Assembly (NCBI GenBank): GCA_963682055.1
Contig: OY821743.1
Coordinates: 35,140,702 to 35,204,701 of the forward strand
DNA length: 64,000 bases
Direction: 5' to 3'
Source: Primula veris
Taxonomy: Eukaryota; Streptophyta; Magnoliopsida; Ericales; Primulaceae
The translations under genes were made by a program, and so were the position numbers. Numbering within the stretch: position 1 is the first letter of the stretch; every line of letters starts with the position of its first letter. This document shows positions 53,594-64,000 of this stretch, piece after piece. The notes under the pieces are model-generated. The model did no database searches. It had not been told where the DNA came from and saw nothing but the letters and a program-made list of their open reading frames with translations.

Positions 53594-55615
53594 ACTATAT
53601 GTGGAAGTAATTCGAAGCGATAGATCGATATTTTTATAACAAAAAATATAAAAACATATCACATGAAGATTACGAGTTGTACACGAGCAGTACGAATATC
53701 ATTTATCTTCTTTTTTTTTAAGGATCGATTAGCTTGTGATGAGACATGTTTTCTCGATCCTCAACTCATTCACCGACAAACTAACACAGTCCTACTATTG
53801 AACAAATCGAGGAGGAAGTTTTTAATAAAATAATGGACAAGTTAATTTCAACCTAGTGATTATGTGAATTACTAAAAAAAAAAAAAAAAGGGTAATATCA
53901 TATGCATTTAAGCTTAGCTAAGCATAAAGTAGAAAAGAGTGTGAGTTTGTGGATTAAAATAGAGACACACACGTTCACTCATGATGACGGACCAAGGTGG
54001 GCTGAGTCAGATTTACTCTTGGTGATGCTAATACCCAAACAAACAATTAACCCGAACATAAAACAGCTAAAAATTTATTTCCAAAACATATAAATATACA
54101 ATTATACATATTTATTTCAGAGTTTTATATTTTAGAAAGAGAAATTTTGGAATGTAATTTTTTGTAATTCGACTTAAAAAATCGTATGTTTTGATAATTT
54201 TTCCAGAGATCAACCTATGGTTAAATACAATTTTCACTCAAAAATATTAAGATCGTTTCTATAATTTGTAGAATCTTTGAAAGGAAACACTTCACTCCTA
54301 TTTGTTCCAATTGTAGTGTATGTTTGGCCTTTGATAACGGAATATTCATATAAAACATCCCGAATGGCATTGCATCCAATATGTTCATTAGATACGCTTG
54401 TCATGTATATGTTCAAGAAGTCCGATTTCGGTGTATTACACTCGTTATCATCGGCAATCATGCCAGCATTTAACCTTTTTTTTTTAGAACGTAATGCCAA
54501 CATTTAGACTAAATTTTCAACTCAAATATTTAGAGAAAAATCTATAGTTATAAGTAAACAACAAAAAATCTATAGTTATAAGTAAACAACATCAACTTCG
54601 TACACCAACTCTTTTATCATACAAAGATTCGACCAAAATTACATTATTCTCTCGCTTAGTACATACGCACTTTATATTATAGCTGACACATTTATCAAAT
54701 TTCAATGAACTTATAGAATAGTGTAGGCTATAAACCAGTGTCTCACTTTAGATCATTCAGATGTTCTTTAAAACGAACATCAACTCAAAACATTATGTAC
54801 GTTTTTTGCTATTTCCACATGACACTTTTACCTCTACCCAAAATAAAAAAGCAGTGTTATAAAAGACGAGTGTAGGCTAAAATTAAGCACATTCTAGACA
54901 GTGAATCTACGCTAATTGATAAAACGAAATTAAGCGACTAGGCAATGCTGAAGCAGAGTTAGACGGAATAAGACGGTGGACGACGTATTTCTTCTTAAAA
55001 TCCGCCCGACCCCTTTCATAAAAACATTTGGCATAATTTCTAAAAACATGGGTGGTGTAATTATCCCTTCAAATTATAGTATAGGTAAGGAAAGTGTAAT
55101 AAATTCTTAAATTTATCTTTTACATAGATATTCCCTCCCATTTCATCTCACCTCAAGTACACAAACAAACACTGTACACTATACACTTTATGTTACATAC
55201 ATACATATATATATATATATTAAATAAATAAATACTGCCACTTATTATATAATAAGTACATTACAAATATATTACTTAGTAACAAATTAGCACTACCATT
55301 TCATTTATTTCTTCAAGGTCTTAACCCTTTGTCTCACACACAGATCAAGGTATTTCATGCATATATATATATATATATTCAACTATGTATGTATGTATCT
55401 ATAATATTCTATATTGCCCATTTGTATATTTTGTCTCTTACCCATTTAATTTCCCGCTTAGTAACTAAATGAAATCAAATGAAATAAAAATTCCTCTGTT
55501 TCTTATTAGTATACTACTAAGTCTTTATTCTTTCCCACTCTTTTCCTTTAAAATAAAATGAAATGAATTTGTTTATTTTTGCTATTATTGACTATTTAGC
55601 AAACTGGAGAAGAAG
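53594..55615. other. Spacer and promoter/leader region of the DUF547 gene
   Basis: Opposed frames at 54234-54507 have no domains. A 30-bp word (AAAAATCTATAGTTATAAGT) occurs twice in tandem at 54536-54590. TA-rich simple repeats at 55200-55220 and 55362-55380 and a CAGATCAAG/GTATTTC junction (~55350) suggest a 5' UTR intron before the ATG at 55616; this is inference. Confidence 0.45.
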
Positions 55616-58600
55616 ATGAATACCAGAGTAAGGAAGAGTTTGCAGCCGATTAAGCCCCCGATGAAGACCGAAAAAGTAACATTTTCTTTATATTTTTGTT
55701 ATATAATTTAATATGTGAAATGGTTTTTTGTTGTGTGTTTCAAAACTGCTAATTTTATTTTATTTGACCTGTTTTTGAATTTCTATATTGGGTATTAAAT
55801 TTGACTATAAGTAAGTTAGTAAGATCCATTTTTGTAAAAAAAAAATTAATTAATTGCTTAGTAATCAATTCTTAAGCTGGAATTTAGGAGGGAATTAAGT
55901 ATGTGTGGTTTAATTATTATTTTTGAAACTTATTATATTTTTTTTGTAAACTAAGCAGATTTTTAGGAGTTTTACTTATGGGTATTGAATTTGATTTTAA
56001 AAAAAGATCCACCTTTTATTAATTAAGGGATTTGTAATTGATTTTAGATAGAGTTTTGGAGTTGTATGTATTTGTTTTCCTTTTATAAGATTTACATTTT
56101 TTTTTCTTTTACGGTTTGAAAATTTAATTCAAAGTAATGAGTTTGCTGACTAAGATCTTCAAGGTTTGAGGTTTACTGGAAATTTAGCTGGAATGTTAAA
56201 AAAATAAATCAATTTTGATGAATTTAACCAAATGGAAATTGGATAATTTGAAAAAGACTCATCTTTTCATAATCAAGATTTTTTTGATAATAATATATTT
56301 ACATTTTTTTGATAGGGATTAGGAAAACTTTGATTCTTTGCCTTCAAAGCATAAAAGTGAATCACTTTAGTAATTGTCCACATAAATGGATTTATTTTGC
56401 TTTTCCTTTTCCTTTTCCTTTTTTATTGTCCTCTCTTTCTTTATATCTGAATTATATGTATTCTCTCTCAATGCTTATAGGAGAAGATGGGATTGGAAAT
56501 GAGCAAACCAATGGAAACTCAAAATGGAACCACAAAAAGAAAGGGATTAATTAGACAGAGAAAAATGGAATTACAACAAGATGTAAATCTATTTTTTTTA
56601 ATTTTCTTTTATTATTTATTGCTTTTGAATTTATATATTGCGGTACATTTGGTTGGCTAGCTTAAATCCAAGTTGTTTATGTCTTTTTAAACATGAAAAG
56701 GCTAGAAGTTTTACTTTTTAGATGCAGCCAAACAAGCCCATCCTCTCTTGTTTTGTTAGATTTTAGCTGATTTAAGGATTTCATGGATTAATGTTGCTTA
56801 ATTTTCAGGTGGATAAATTAAAGAAAAAGCTTAGACATGAAGAGAATGTTCATAGGGCATTAGAGAGAGCTTTCAACAGACCCTTGGGTGCACTTCCTCG
56901 TCTCCCGCCTTATCTTCCTCCTTACGTAAGTAATTATATTTAGAGCTTGTTATGATTGCAGATTTTAAGCTGAGCTTAGTCCCCTTGTTCCTCTTTCTGG
57001 TAAGTAATAAGTTGTAATACCTTTGGTTGGGCAGGGTAAAACATAGCAAGTTTTTTTGTTTCCAAAAAAATAAGCTGGATGAACCCAACTTTTACTCAAC
57101 CTCAAATAAGCCAGCTTATTTGTTTAAATTTTGCAGCAAACGTTATAGTAAATCGAAATGTTCGAGCTTTGTTTTTCATTCCATTCATAAGATTTAGGCG
57201 TAGAACAGTTAATTTCTAGAAAATTCCTCGCAATGCAAGTGATTTGCGCTTAATACTTAGGCCTTAAAGCAAAAACAAAAGATTGAAATGCTATTTTTGT
57301 AATGTTCAGACATTGGAGCTGCTTGCTGAGGTGGCAGTTCTGGAAGAGGAAGTTGCTAGGCTCGAAGAACAAGTCGTGCATTTTAGACAAGGCCTTTATA
57401 ACGAAGCTTTATATATTTCATTCTCAAAGAGAAATACTGAAAGCTCGGTTGATTTATACGACCCTTACCCCGTTAAAAATTCCAAGCAAAAGCAATCGAA
57501 GCTTTCAGTTCAAGCTGAGGGCAATTTGGGAATATCATCATTTAGGCATTTGCCTTCTCTTCAAGGTTAGCTTCATATAGGTAGATTTGAAACATAGTTC
57601 TTGTTTCATTACCAGCACTTACCAAGCTTTTTTTGCTTAAAGTTCAATTGCATTTGGTTGACCAACAACTTAAGAGCTGCCTTTTGTCGATTTTTTTCCT
57701 GAAAAGTCAAGGGGTTTTAGGCGGGATGAACTTAGATTTTTTTTCCTGAAACACAAAAAAAATCCAGAATATTTGCTTAAAAGCTGCAACCAAACAAGAC
57801 CATGAATTACTTTGACTGTTACCAGTGACCAAAAAGTTGCTTTTTGTTCTTTTGATACTTAGATGATGGTCGAGGAAAAGAGAACCAATTAAGTGGTAAT
57901 TCTCCGAAGATAAAATCCTCGACAAAAGTACAAATGGTTAAAACTCCCATCAGACGTTCTTCAATAGAGGCTAAATTGCCAGAAAGGCACTCAGAGACTC
58001 AAAAGGTAATTTATTGGCGTATTGCGCACAAGGTCTTTTTTTGTATTGATCCTTCAAGAAACAATAAAAAACTTCATCCTTACACGTATGAAAATTTAGC
58101 ATCTCGAATTATTAAAGTATTAAACAAAGAAATGCGATCCATTTGTCCAGATAGAGTGCAGAGTTGAAGAGCCAGAGAGTATAGTATCACCTTCTCCTTG
58201 TACGGGAAATGGAAAAATAAATGGAAATGAAACTGCAAATGAAATATCAGAGAATATTTTGAAATGTTTATCAAGCATCTACTTAAGAATGAGTTCGTCA
58301 AAGAATAGAGCCACTATGGACTCATTGCCCTCGTTATCAGCATTAAACTCGTCTGAAGTAAATGAGTTTAAGGATCCTTATGGTATTTGCTCAGAATTTG
58401 ATAATAGAGAAATTGGTCCATACAGAAACTTATTTGCAATCGAAGCTAAGTCGATCAACCTTAGCCGAAATACAAGTTCCATGTTTCTTGTTCGCAGACT
58501 AAAGTAAGTTAAATTTATTTTTTTGCTCTACTGTTTTCCCATGACTTCAATGTTGTTTTTGAACTTGCTTCCTGAGGTGATAATTGTACTGAGAATCCTT

Positions 58601-59933
58601 TTCTTTTATTTCTTATTATTTTGGCAGACTTCTTTTAGGGAAACTTGCTTCAATCAACTTGAAGGGTCTAACACATCAGGAGAAGCTTGCCTTTTGGATT
58701 AACACTTATAATTCATGTATGATGAATGTATGTGTGAGGGCGATCAATTGAAAATGGTTTGTTATAAGCAAATTACCTGCAATTATTCACTTCTCTGAGC
58801 AAGCTATTTTTTTCTTCATTGTGTTAGGCATTTCTTGAGCATGGTATACCAGATACTGCTGAAAAGGTTGTTGAACTGATGAAAAAGGTAATTTCTCTTG
58901 ATTCACTAGTACTAATCTATCTGCAGACTTTGGATTATCCTTGTAAAACTTTATCGGTGTATAATGTACTAATATCGATAACCTCTTATATTAGGCAACT
59001 ATAAATATTGGGGGGCATTTGCTAAACGCAATCACTATCGAACATTTCATATTGAGACTACCTTACCACTCTAGATATGTAAGTTTTATTATTTTTAATT
59101 TATAATATCCTCTATTTAGCTATTAATTGATAATTTGGTTGGCCTTGAAAACCTGTAAATGATTTCATTTTAAAAAACCAGACTTTTGCTAAAGGTGTGA
59201 GAAATGACGAAATGATAGCACGTAGTGCCTTTGCTTTGGAATTATCCGAACCTTTGGTCACGTTTGCACTCTCTTGCGGAAGCTGGTCGTCTCCTGCAGT
59301 AAGTTAATCCTAATCTTCTGTACGCTAAATTATGTGAGATTTTCAATATAGTATCCTCAAATATTTGAGTTTTTTTACAGTATTGAACAACTTTTATATT
59401 GATTTATCTGATGAAGCCAATTTTCTATCATCAACTTACATGATATTTCTATTTTATATACTCACCCAGTCACCCTATACGACTTTCAATTCCTAAGATT
59501 ATTTGTTAGATGTCGAAAAATTGGCACTGGATGAAAATATCGTGATTAAGGAGACATTCATAATGAAAACTTAAGTAATAGTAAAGGGTACTATATTTTG
59601 ATAGCATGCGTTTCATATTGAATGAAGGTGAGAGTTTACACTGCATCTCAAGTTGAAAACGAACTCGAAGCTGCAAAAAGAGATTATTTACAAGCTGCAA
59701 TTGGCTTTTCAAGTAGAAGAAAGCTATTAGGAGTTCCAAAGCTCTTAGATTGGTATTTACTTGATTTTGCAAAGGATATTGATTCATTGCTCGATTGGGT
59801 ATGTCTTCAATTACCAAATGAGATCGGTAAAGAAGCTATAAAATGCCTTGATAGAGGAAATAATGAGCCCGTTTCTAAGTTTGTCCGAGTCGCACCTTAT
59901 GAGTTTAATTTTAGGTATCTTTTGCATCCATAA
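55616..59933 (+). CDS. MIP1-type leucine-zipper / DUF547 protein
   Basis: Eleven exons splice consistently: 55616-55675, 56481-56582, 56809-56925, 57310-57565, 57863-58005, 58151-58503, 58628-58727, 58828-58887, 58995-59078, 59182-59298, 59628-59933, giving 565 aa. Residues ~55-131 form the Lzipper-MIP1 coiled coil ([19 protein letters not shown] ... [20 protein letters not shown]). A Ser/Lys-rich low-complexity linker follows (~135-260). The C-terminal half is DUF547: [63 protein letters not shown]. The gene belongs to the plant 'ternary complex factor MIP1/DUF547' family. Biochemistry is unclear; the coiled coil suggests dimerisation or scaffolding. The exon 11 acceptor (GAATGAAG) is weak, so that border is the least certain. 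Confidence 0.9.
56950..57135. mobile_element. Intronic MITE-derived sequence in DUF547 gene, intron 3
   Basis: It runs from GATTGCAGATTTTAAGCTGAG to TTAAATTTTGCAGCAAACG, with CTTTGGTTGGGCAG and AACCTCAAATAAG between. This is the same vocabulary as the RPN11 intron element. A further piece is at 56643-56745 in intron 2. Confidence 0.5.
57635..57805. mobile_element. Intronic MITE-derived sequence in DUF547 gene, intron 4
   Basis: It begins around GCATTTGGTTGACCAACA and ends TTAAAAGCTGCAACCAAACA AGACC, matching the right terminus of the RPN11 intron copy. The left terminus is lost. Confidence 0.55.
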
Positions 59934-62488
59934 ATAGAAAATTATATTTTTTGGTTTTTAAAGTTTCGAGTGCTTTTGAGTAAGGGTTTTGCACATGTGT
60001 AGAATACGTTGTAAAAAGGAGGAAATTAAATTCCACTTGTATGTAAAGTTGAGTCGGGCTTTTGTTATTGTACAAAGTGTGCAAGTAATTTACTGTATGC
60101 CATTCTTTTATTTGGGGAGACTATTTATGTAAAATTCTATACAAGAAATTATTTCGAGTCTGCCTCGATAATAGAAATTGAACCGTTACGTGGAGCCCGA
60201 GATCGACCAATAAGCCCGCTAATTGTTTGGCGAATTTTTCTAGGAATAATGTAGGGATACACCCAGATGTTTGGTCAGTTGACTTATAGTCGTGTATTTC
60301 ATCTGATAAATATTAATGAAAGGTCGAAATTTTGAAAAAGAAATTATTCATATTTTCACTGAATACGATAATACTTGTTGGAACTTAATTACTGCAACAG
60401 TTCAGAATTCCAGACCATATTATAGTCTTGTTGATTTGCACTTTTTTAATGAGCCTTTTTTTCTCTTAATTTGGGGAAAAAAGCCGTGTTATCTAAATTA
60501 AATCCGCCCTTTTCTTTTTTCACACCATAATACCCAGAAAAAATCAGCTTTTTATCCACTTAATCTGGTTAACCAGAAGAATTCACCTTAGCAAAGCATA
60601 AAACACACACAAAAGATGTAACTAAATAAATTTTATAAGCAAACAAGGCTGTTAATTATAACATGTGATAAGTTTACAAAGTTGAAGAAAAGAACAATTT
60701 TGTGCAAGGCTGTTGTCCCTTGTTTGGTTTTCTCAAAATGGGCCAAGTGAGAGATGTGATAAGTGGAATACCACTTTGTCTTATTTTAAGAATACCCTCT
60801 AATAATGGTACTATTGATCACGACTAGTCCATTTTATTTTATTTTTATCATTCGCTACAAAATAATCTTTGATTTAGTGAGTCAAAAGCTGTCACAAACC
60901 TGTCGCTAATTTAAAAAGTTGTCACAAATCTGTCTCAAATTGACTAAATTGTCACAAAGCCGTCACAAAAACCGTCGTTAATAAGCTCGTAACAAAAAAT
61001 ACCGTCACTAATCCCGTCGTTTATTTGTACATGGTCTCCTGTCATTTTTTTTACTAAAAAGAAACAAGATCAAATAAATTAAGTACCTTATTTCAAAAAA
61101 AATAAATTAAGTACTGTAGTTAAAATTGCACAGTATAAAAAGGACAAGGTTGGTACTATTAAGATGATAAATCATCCTAAAATAGTTTGAAACGTAGAGT
61201 AAATTAGACTATTAATTAGACCTTTTTATTTATTTACCTGTTGGTTTGAAGCTTCTTCTGTCACAATTTACAACCATATAACAATTTGAAGTTAGAAAAT
61301 ATAACAACTACACGAAATCCGCCGTGTTTACGGAAAGAGTACTGATGATACAATCGTGGTTAAATAACATACATTTTGGTAGAGGCTAAAATGAAGGTAC
61401 TTGGATGCATTTTCTTTTAGTTTCTACCAATGGATCATTTAGTCTCTTCTTATATCATCAATTCCGTCAAATTTTGAAACTTTGGAAAAAACTAGAGAGA
61501 TCATCAGTCTAAATTACCATAATAAGGCTATTCTTGAACTTAAACTTCTATCATGTATCGATCGTTTAAGGGATGCGTATTTGGTTGGTCATTTCATTTT
61601 TCTGAAATGCTTAAAACACCAATCCAATTATCTAAACATATTACGAACAAAATATAAGCTAAATATAAAGCTACACCCATGTAAGAAGTATGTTGAATCT
61701 TTCTTCTATTATTAGCATCTAATTAATGGACGATATATAATATGGAGAGTGGATAAAAACATGATTAATTGGCCATATACTTTCTACCAACAAAAATATC
61801 ACTTTTAAGTACATGGTGAACATAAAATAAAACAAAAATCTCACTTTCAATCAAAAGCCCAATCTTTACATTTCAAATAATTAATTAACAGTCATTGAAG
61901 TTTTCTCTATAATAGTTTTCAGTAAAACCTTTTTAAGATGTTTGCAATCAAATTTATATTGTGATTGATTTCTTAAATGTAGTACAGCACCGTTACAATG
62001 TCATTTGACGAGCGACATTAATACTTGGTACATATTTTCAGTTATATGGATTATTGAGTAGTAATATTTATTTCAATCGTAGTCATAGCTATAGGTAGTA
62101 CTGTGTTTCCTTATTCTACTACGTGGTCTAGACTATATATTGATTAATCTCGGTAATAAAATAACATGATAACAACAACCGGTCTGTTACTATACGATTT
62201 GTTGCAGAAAATTCAGCAACAATATAGCAACATTTATCAACATTTAGCAACAATTTATGTTGCTATACTGTTACTAAATTTTAGTAACAAGCAGTAGTAT
62301 CTAACTTTAAGTGTTACTATATAAATTTTTTCTTACGGTGACTAATTTTTTCATATTACAAACTTTATTAAGCATCTAGAATGCCATATACAAGATCATC
62401 AGTCATCACGTTAGATTTGCCAACTATATATGGAAAATGGTAAATGCTGATGATACACAAAAGTTCACATATAGATCGTGCGTATATA
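59934..62488. other. 3' flank and intergenic DNA with degenerate DNA-transposon words
   Basis: At 60885-61020 repeated GTCACAAA-CCGTCRCTAAT words (GCTGTCACAAACCTGTCGC, AAGCCGTCACAAAAACCGTC) look like a subterminal region of a DNA transposon (CACTA- or Mutator-like). At 62175-62345 repeated AGCAACATTTA/TTGCTATA words form small inverted repeats of similar type. Neither has resolved ends. No gene is seen; short frames at 60316 and 61482 have no domains. Confidence 0.4.
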
Positions 62489-62734
62489 TACTCCCTCCAT
62501 CCCTAAATGCTAAATAAGTGTCTACTATAAAAATACGTACAAATTTGACCATCGAATTTAACATATCTAAATTGTCGGAAAAAAATATTTAAAAATTCAA
62601 TCACATAGTTTATAGTTAGAACTATACGATGAAATTTTTAGATTTTTCATTCCGACACTTTAGATATGTTAAATTCAATTATCAAATTTGCACGTATTTT
62701 CATAATGAACACTTATTTAGGGACGGAACGAGTA
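62489..62734. mobile_element. Stowaway-type MITE with TA duplication
   Basis: The element is 62491-62732 (242 bp). The left end CTCCCTCCATCCCTAAATG is mirrored by CATTTAGGGACGGAACGAG-like sequence (plus strand CTTATTTAGGGACGGAACGAG). TA flanks both sides. Homology continues deep into both arms (ATACGT(A/G)CAAATTTGA, GAATTTAACATATCTAAA, TGTCGGAA), so nearly the whole element can fold back. CTCCCTCC plus TA is diagnostic of Stowaway/Tc1-mariner MITEs. Confidence 0.9.
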
Positions 62735-63625
62735 TAATAATATTATCATTTCATTACACCCACGGCTATTAGAGCATTAGCATCAATCTAACTAAATGGT
62801 ATTTTTGCAAAAAAGTGTTGGTGCAGTAATTACCCTTTGTTGTATGTAAATTAACTTTTGCCGTTTGGTTAATTCTTTATATTCACTTAAAATAATACTC
62901 GAATTAAAACCTTTTCATGTTCCTTCCTTTTTCATCTCCCGGTTCAATTTAATCTTGGTTAGGTTTGTTGTAGTATAATTGGAGGTCACTTTTGATTATT
63001 ATTTTATGTGTTCAATTTGTATTTAAAGCTCCATTTTCTGTTGGTCTAGGGTTCCTACGTGAGATATGTTAGTTTACTATCAGTGAAAAATGTAATCTTT
63101 AATTATATCTTTCTGGTTTAAAACACAAGTAAATTATTTATGTTTGGTTGTTTTATTTGATAAAACAAATAATTATGTTATGTGGAAGATAGAGAAAAAT
63201 ATGGAGGGAGAAAAAGGAAAAATTAAATAATAAAATATATGGTTTGTTGAGACAGAGATAGATAAATTGAAAATGGTACAAAGTTAAACGGTTACCTTCA
63301 AAGTGTAAAATTATTTTAATTTGAGAAAAAATTTGAGGCAATTGATACGGGTGTTCGAGCATTAAGATTTTGTGGGGATTTCCCAATTTTTATTGGTCTT
63401 ACGTACGTACCTTTTTGTAAGAACATGAAATTTTTGCAAGTCCCTTTTTTTCAAATACTAGTAGTATTTTAAGTGTTGATATGTCTTCTATTATTGTCAA
63501 TTGATATCATATTGAAAAGAACATCATTGGCATAACTTTTCAGTATTCACCAACTATAAAGTATCACTTCGATTGTAATTTCTAACAAAATTTTCACCAA
63601 CTTTATTAGGAAAAACATGGGACAG
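62735..63625. other. Intergenic DNA
   Basis: AT-rich; no gene, RNA or bounded repeat is recognised. A 77-codon minus-strand frame at 63153-63386 is hydrophobic and AT-driven. Confidence 0.45.
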
Positions 63626-63629
63626 TGAC

Positions 63630-64000
63630 TTTTTTTTTTTTTTTTTTATATAAGTTGTGGGTAGAAGCCCACATTTTATTGATTAATAATAATAATAACC
63701 AATTCGCACCACAAATGGGATACTAAATTACAGAGGATAAAACTTAACACTAAAAACAGAAATCTTTTACAAATAACTGGACTTAATCGAAAATAAACAA
63801 AAACTTTGGACCAGAAAGAAAACTCTGGACTGTGTAATAACACTATCCAGTGTAACACGTGTAACAAAATCCCCAAAACTCTTCATTTCTCTTCACTTTG
63901 GAGAGAGATGCTCTCCTGCTTACACCGAAAGAGAACCCTAGGTTCTTCATCTTCTTCAACCTCTCCTTCGCCATAGTCACCCTCTAAAACCTCAAATTAG
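63630..64000 (-). mobile_element. Probable 3' end of a minus-strand retroelement (LINE-like), cut by the window
   Basis: Read on the minus strand, the sequence runs into ATTAATCAATAAAATGTGGG..., CCCACAACTTATAT and an A-run of 17-18 bases (63631-63649 as T on the plus strand). This is a polyadenylated 3' end with an AATAAA signal just before. The upstream portion (minus strand from 64000) is less AT-rich and has an ATG-containing GA-rich start. It could be a LINE 3' tail or a processed gene copy. The source lies beyond the window edge. Confidence 0.5.

Overview
The window is nuclear DNA of a flowering plant, most likely a eudicot and perhaps an asterid. The genes are split by AT-rich GT-AG introns. 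Their products are typical plant families, and the spaces between them are full of small plant transposons (MITEs, Helitron-like ends, an Au-type SINE, a solo LTR). There are no bacterial-type operons, CRISPR arrays or recognisable tRNA/rRNA genes. The species assignment is inference; the plant assignment is firm.

Eight protein genes can be assembled exon by exon with consistent splice phases. From left to right they are: (1) the 3' part of an NAD-dependent farnesol dehydrogenase/dihydroflavonol-reductase-like gene (101-1409, +), cut by the window edge; (2) a 336-aa membrane-anchored protein with a cysteine-rich PAN/Apple-like tail and no assigned function (3923-9471, +); (3) a 340-aa CXE-type carboxylesterase (11252-13746, +); (4) the 26S proteasome deubiquitinase RPN11 (15045-20119, -, 308 aa); (5) a heme-oxygenase-2-like plastid protein lacking the haem-ligating histidine (22483-25771, +, 269 aa); (6) a 2-oxoglutarate/Fe(II) dioxygenase of the 'ACC oxidase homolog' group (26454-31422, -, 358 aa); (7) a secreted serine carboxypeptidase-like protein (37121-40639, -, 485 aa); (8) a MIP1-leucine-zipper/DUF547 protein (55616-59933, +, 565 aa). 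RPN11 and HO2 are divergently transcribed. HO2 and the dioxygenase converge. The genes do not form an obvious metabolic cluster.

The rest is repeat-rich. Notable non-genic structures are a 1.44-kb foldback element with ~410-bp arms and an 8-bp target duplication (33477-34915), a five-copy 250-bp tandem array (48625-49830), a 568-bp solo LTR with a 5-bp target duplication (53021-53588), and a Mutator-type MITE (29215-29650). There are also a Stowaway MITE (62491-62732), an Au-like SINE inside HO2 intron 1, three CCGAAA-rich hAT-like elements, two short Helitron-like elements, and tandem expansions inside the first introns of several genes. The 15 kb between 40.7 and 55.6 kb is gene-empty as far as can be seen.

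I found no convincing novel multi-gene system. The most interesting leads are the poorly known PAN-like membrane protein, the His-to-Arg HO2, the large foldback element, and the arrangement of related transposons at both ends of the RPN11/HO2 divergent promoter. All exon borders were placed by eye from splice consensus, reading phase and family similarity, without transcript data.
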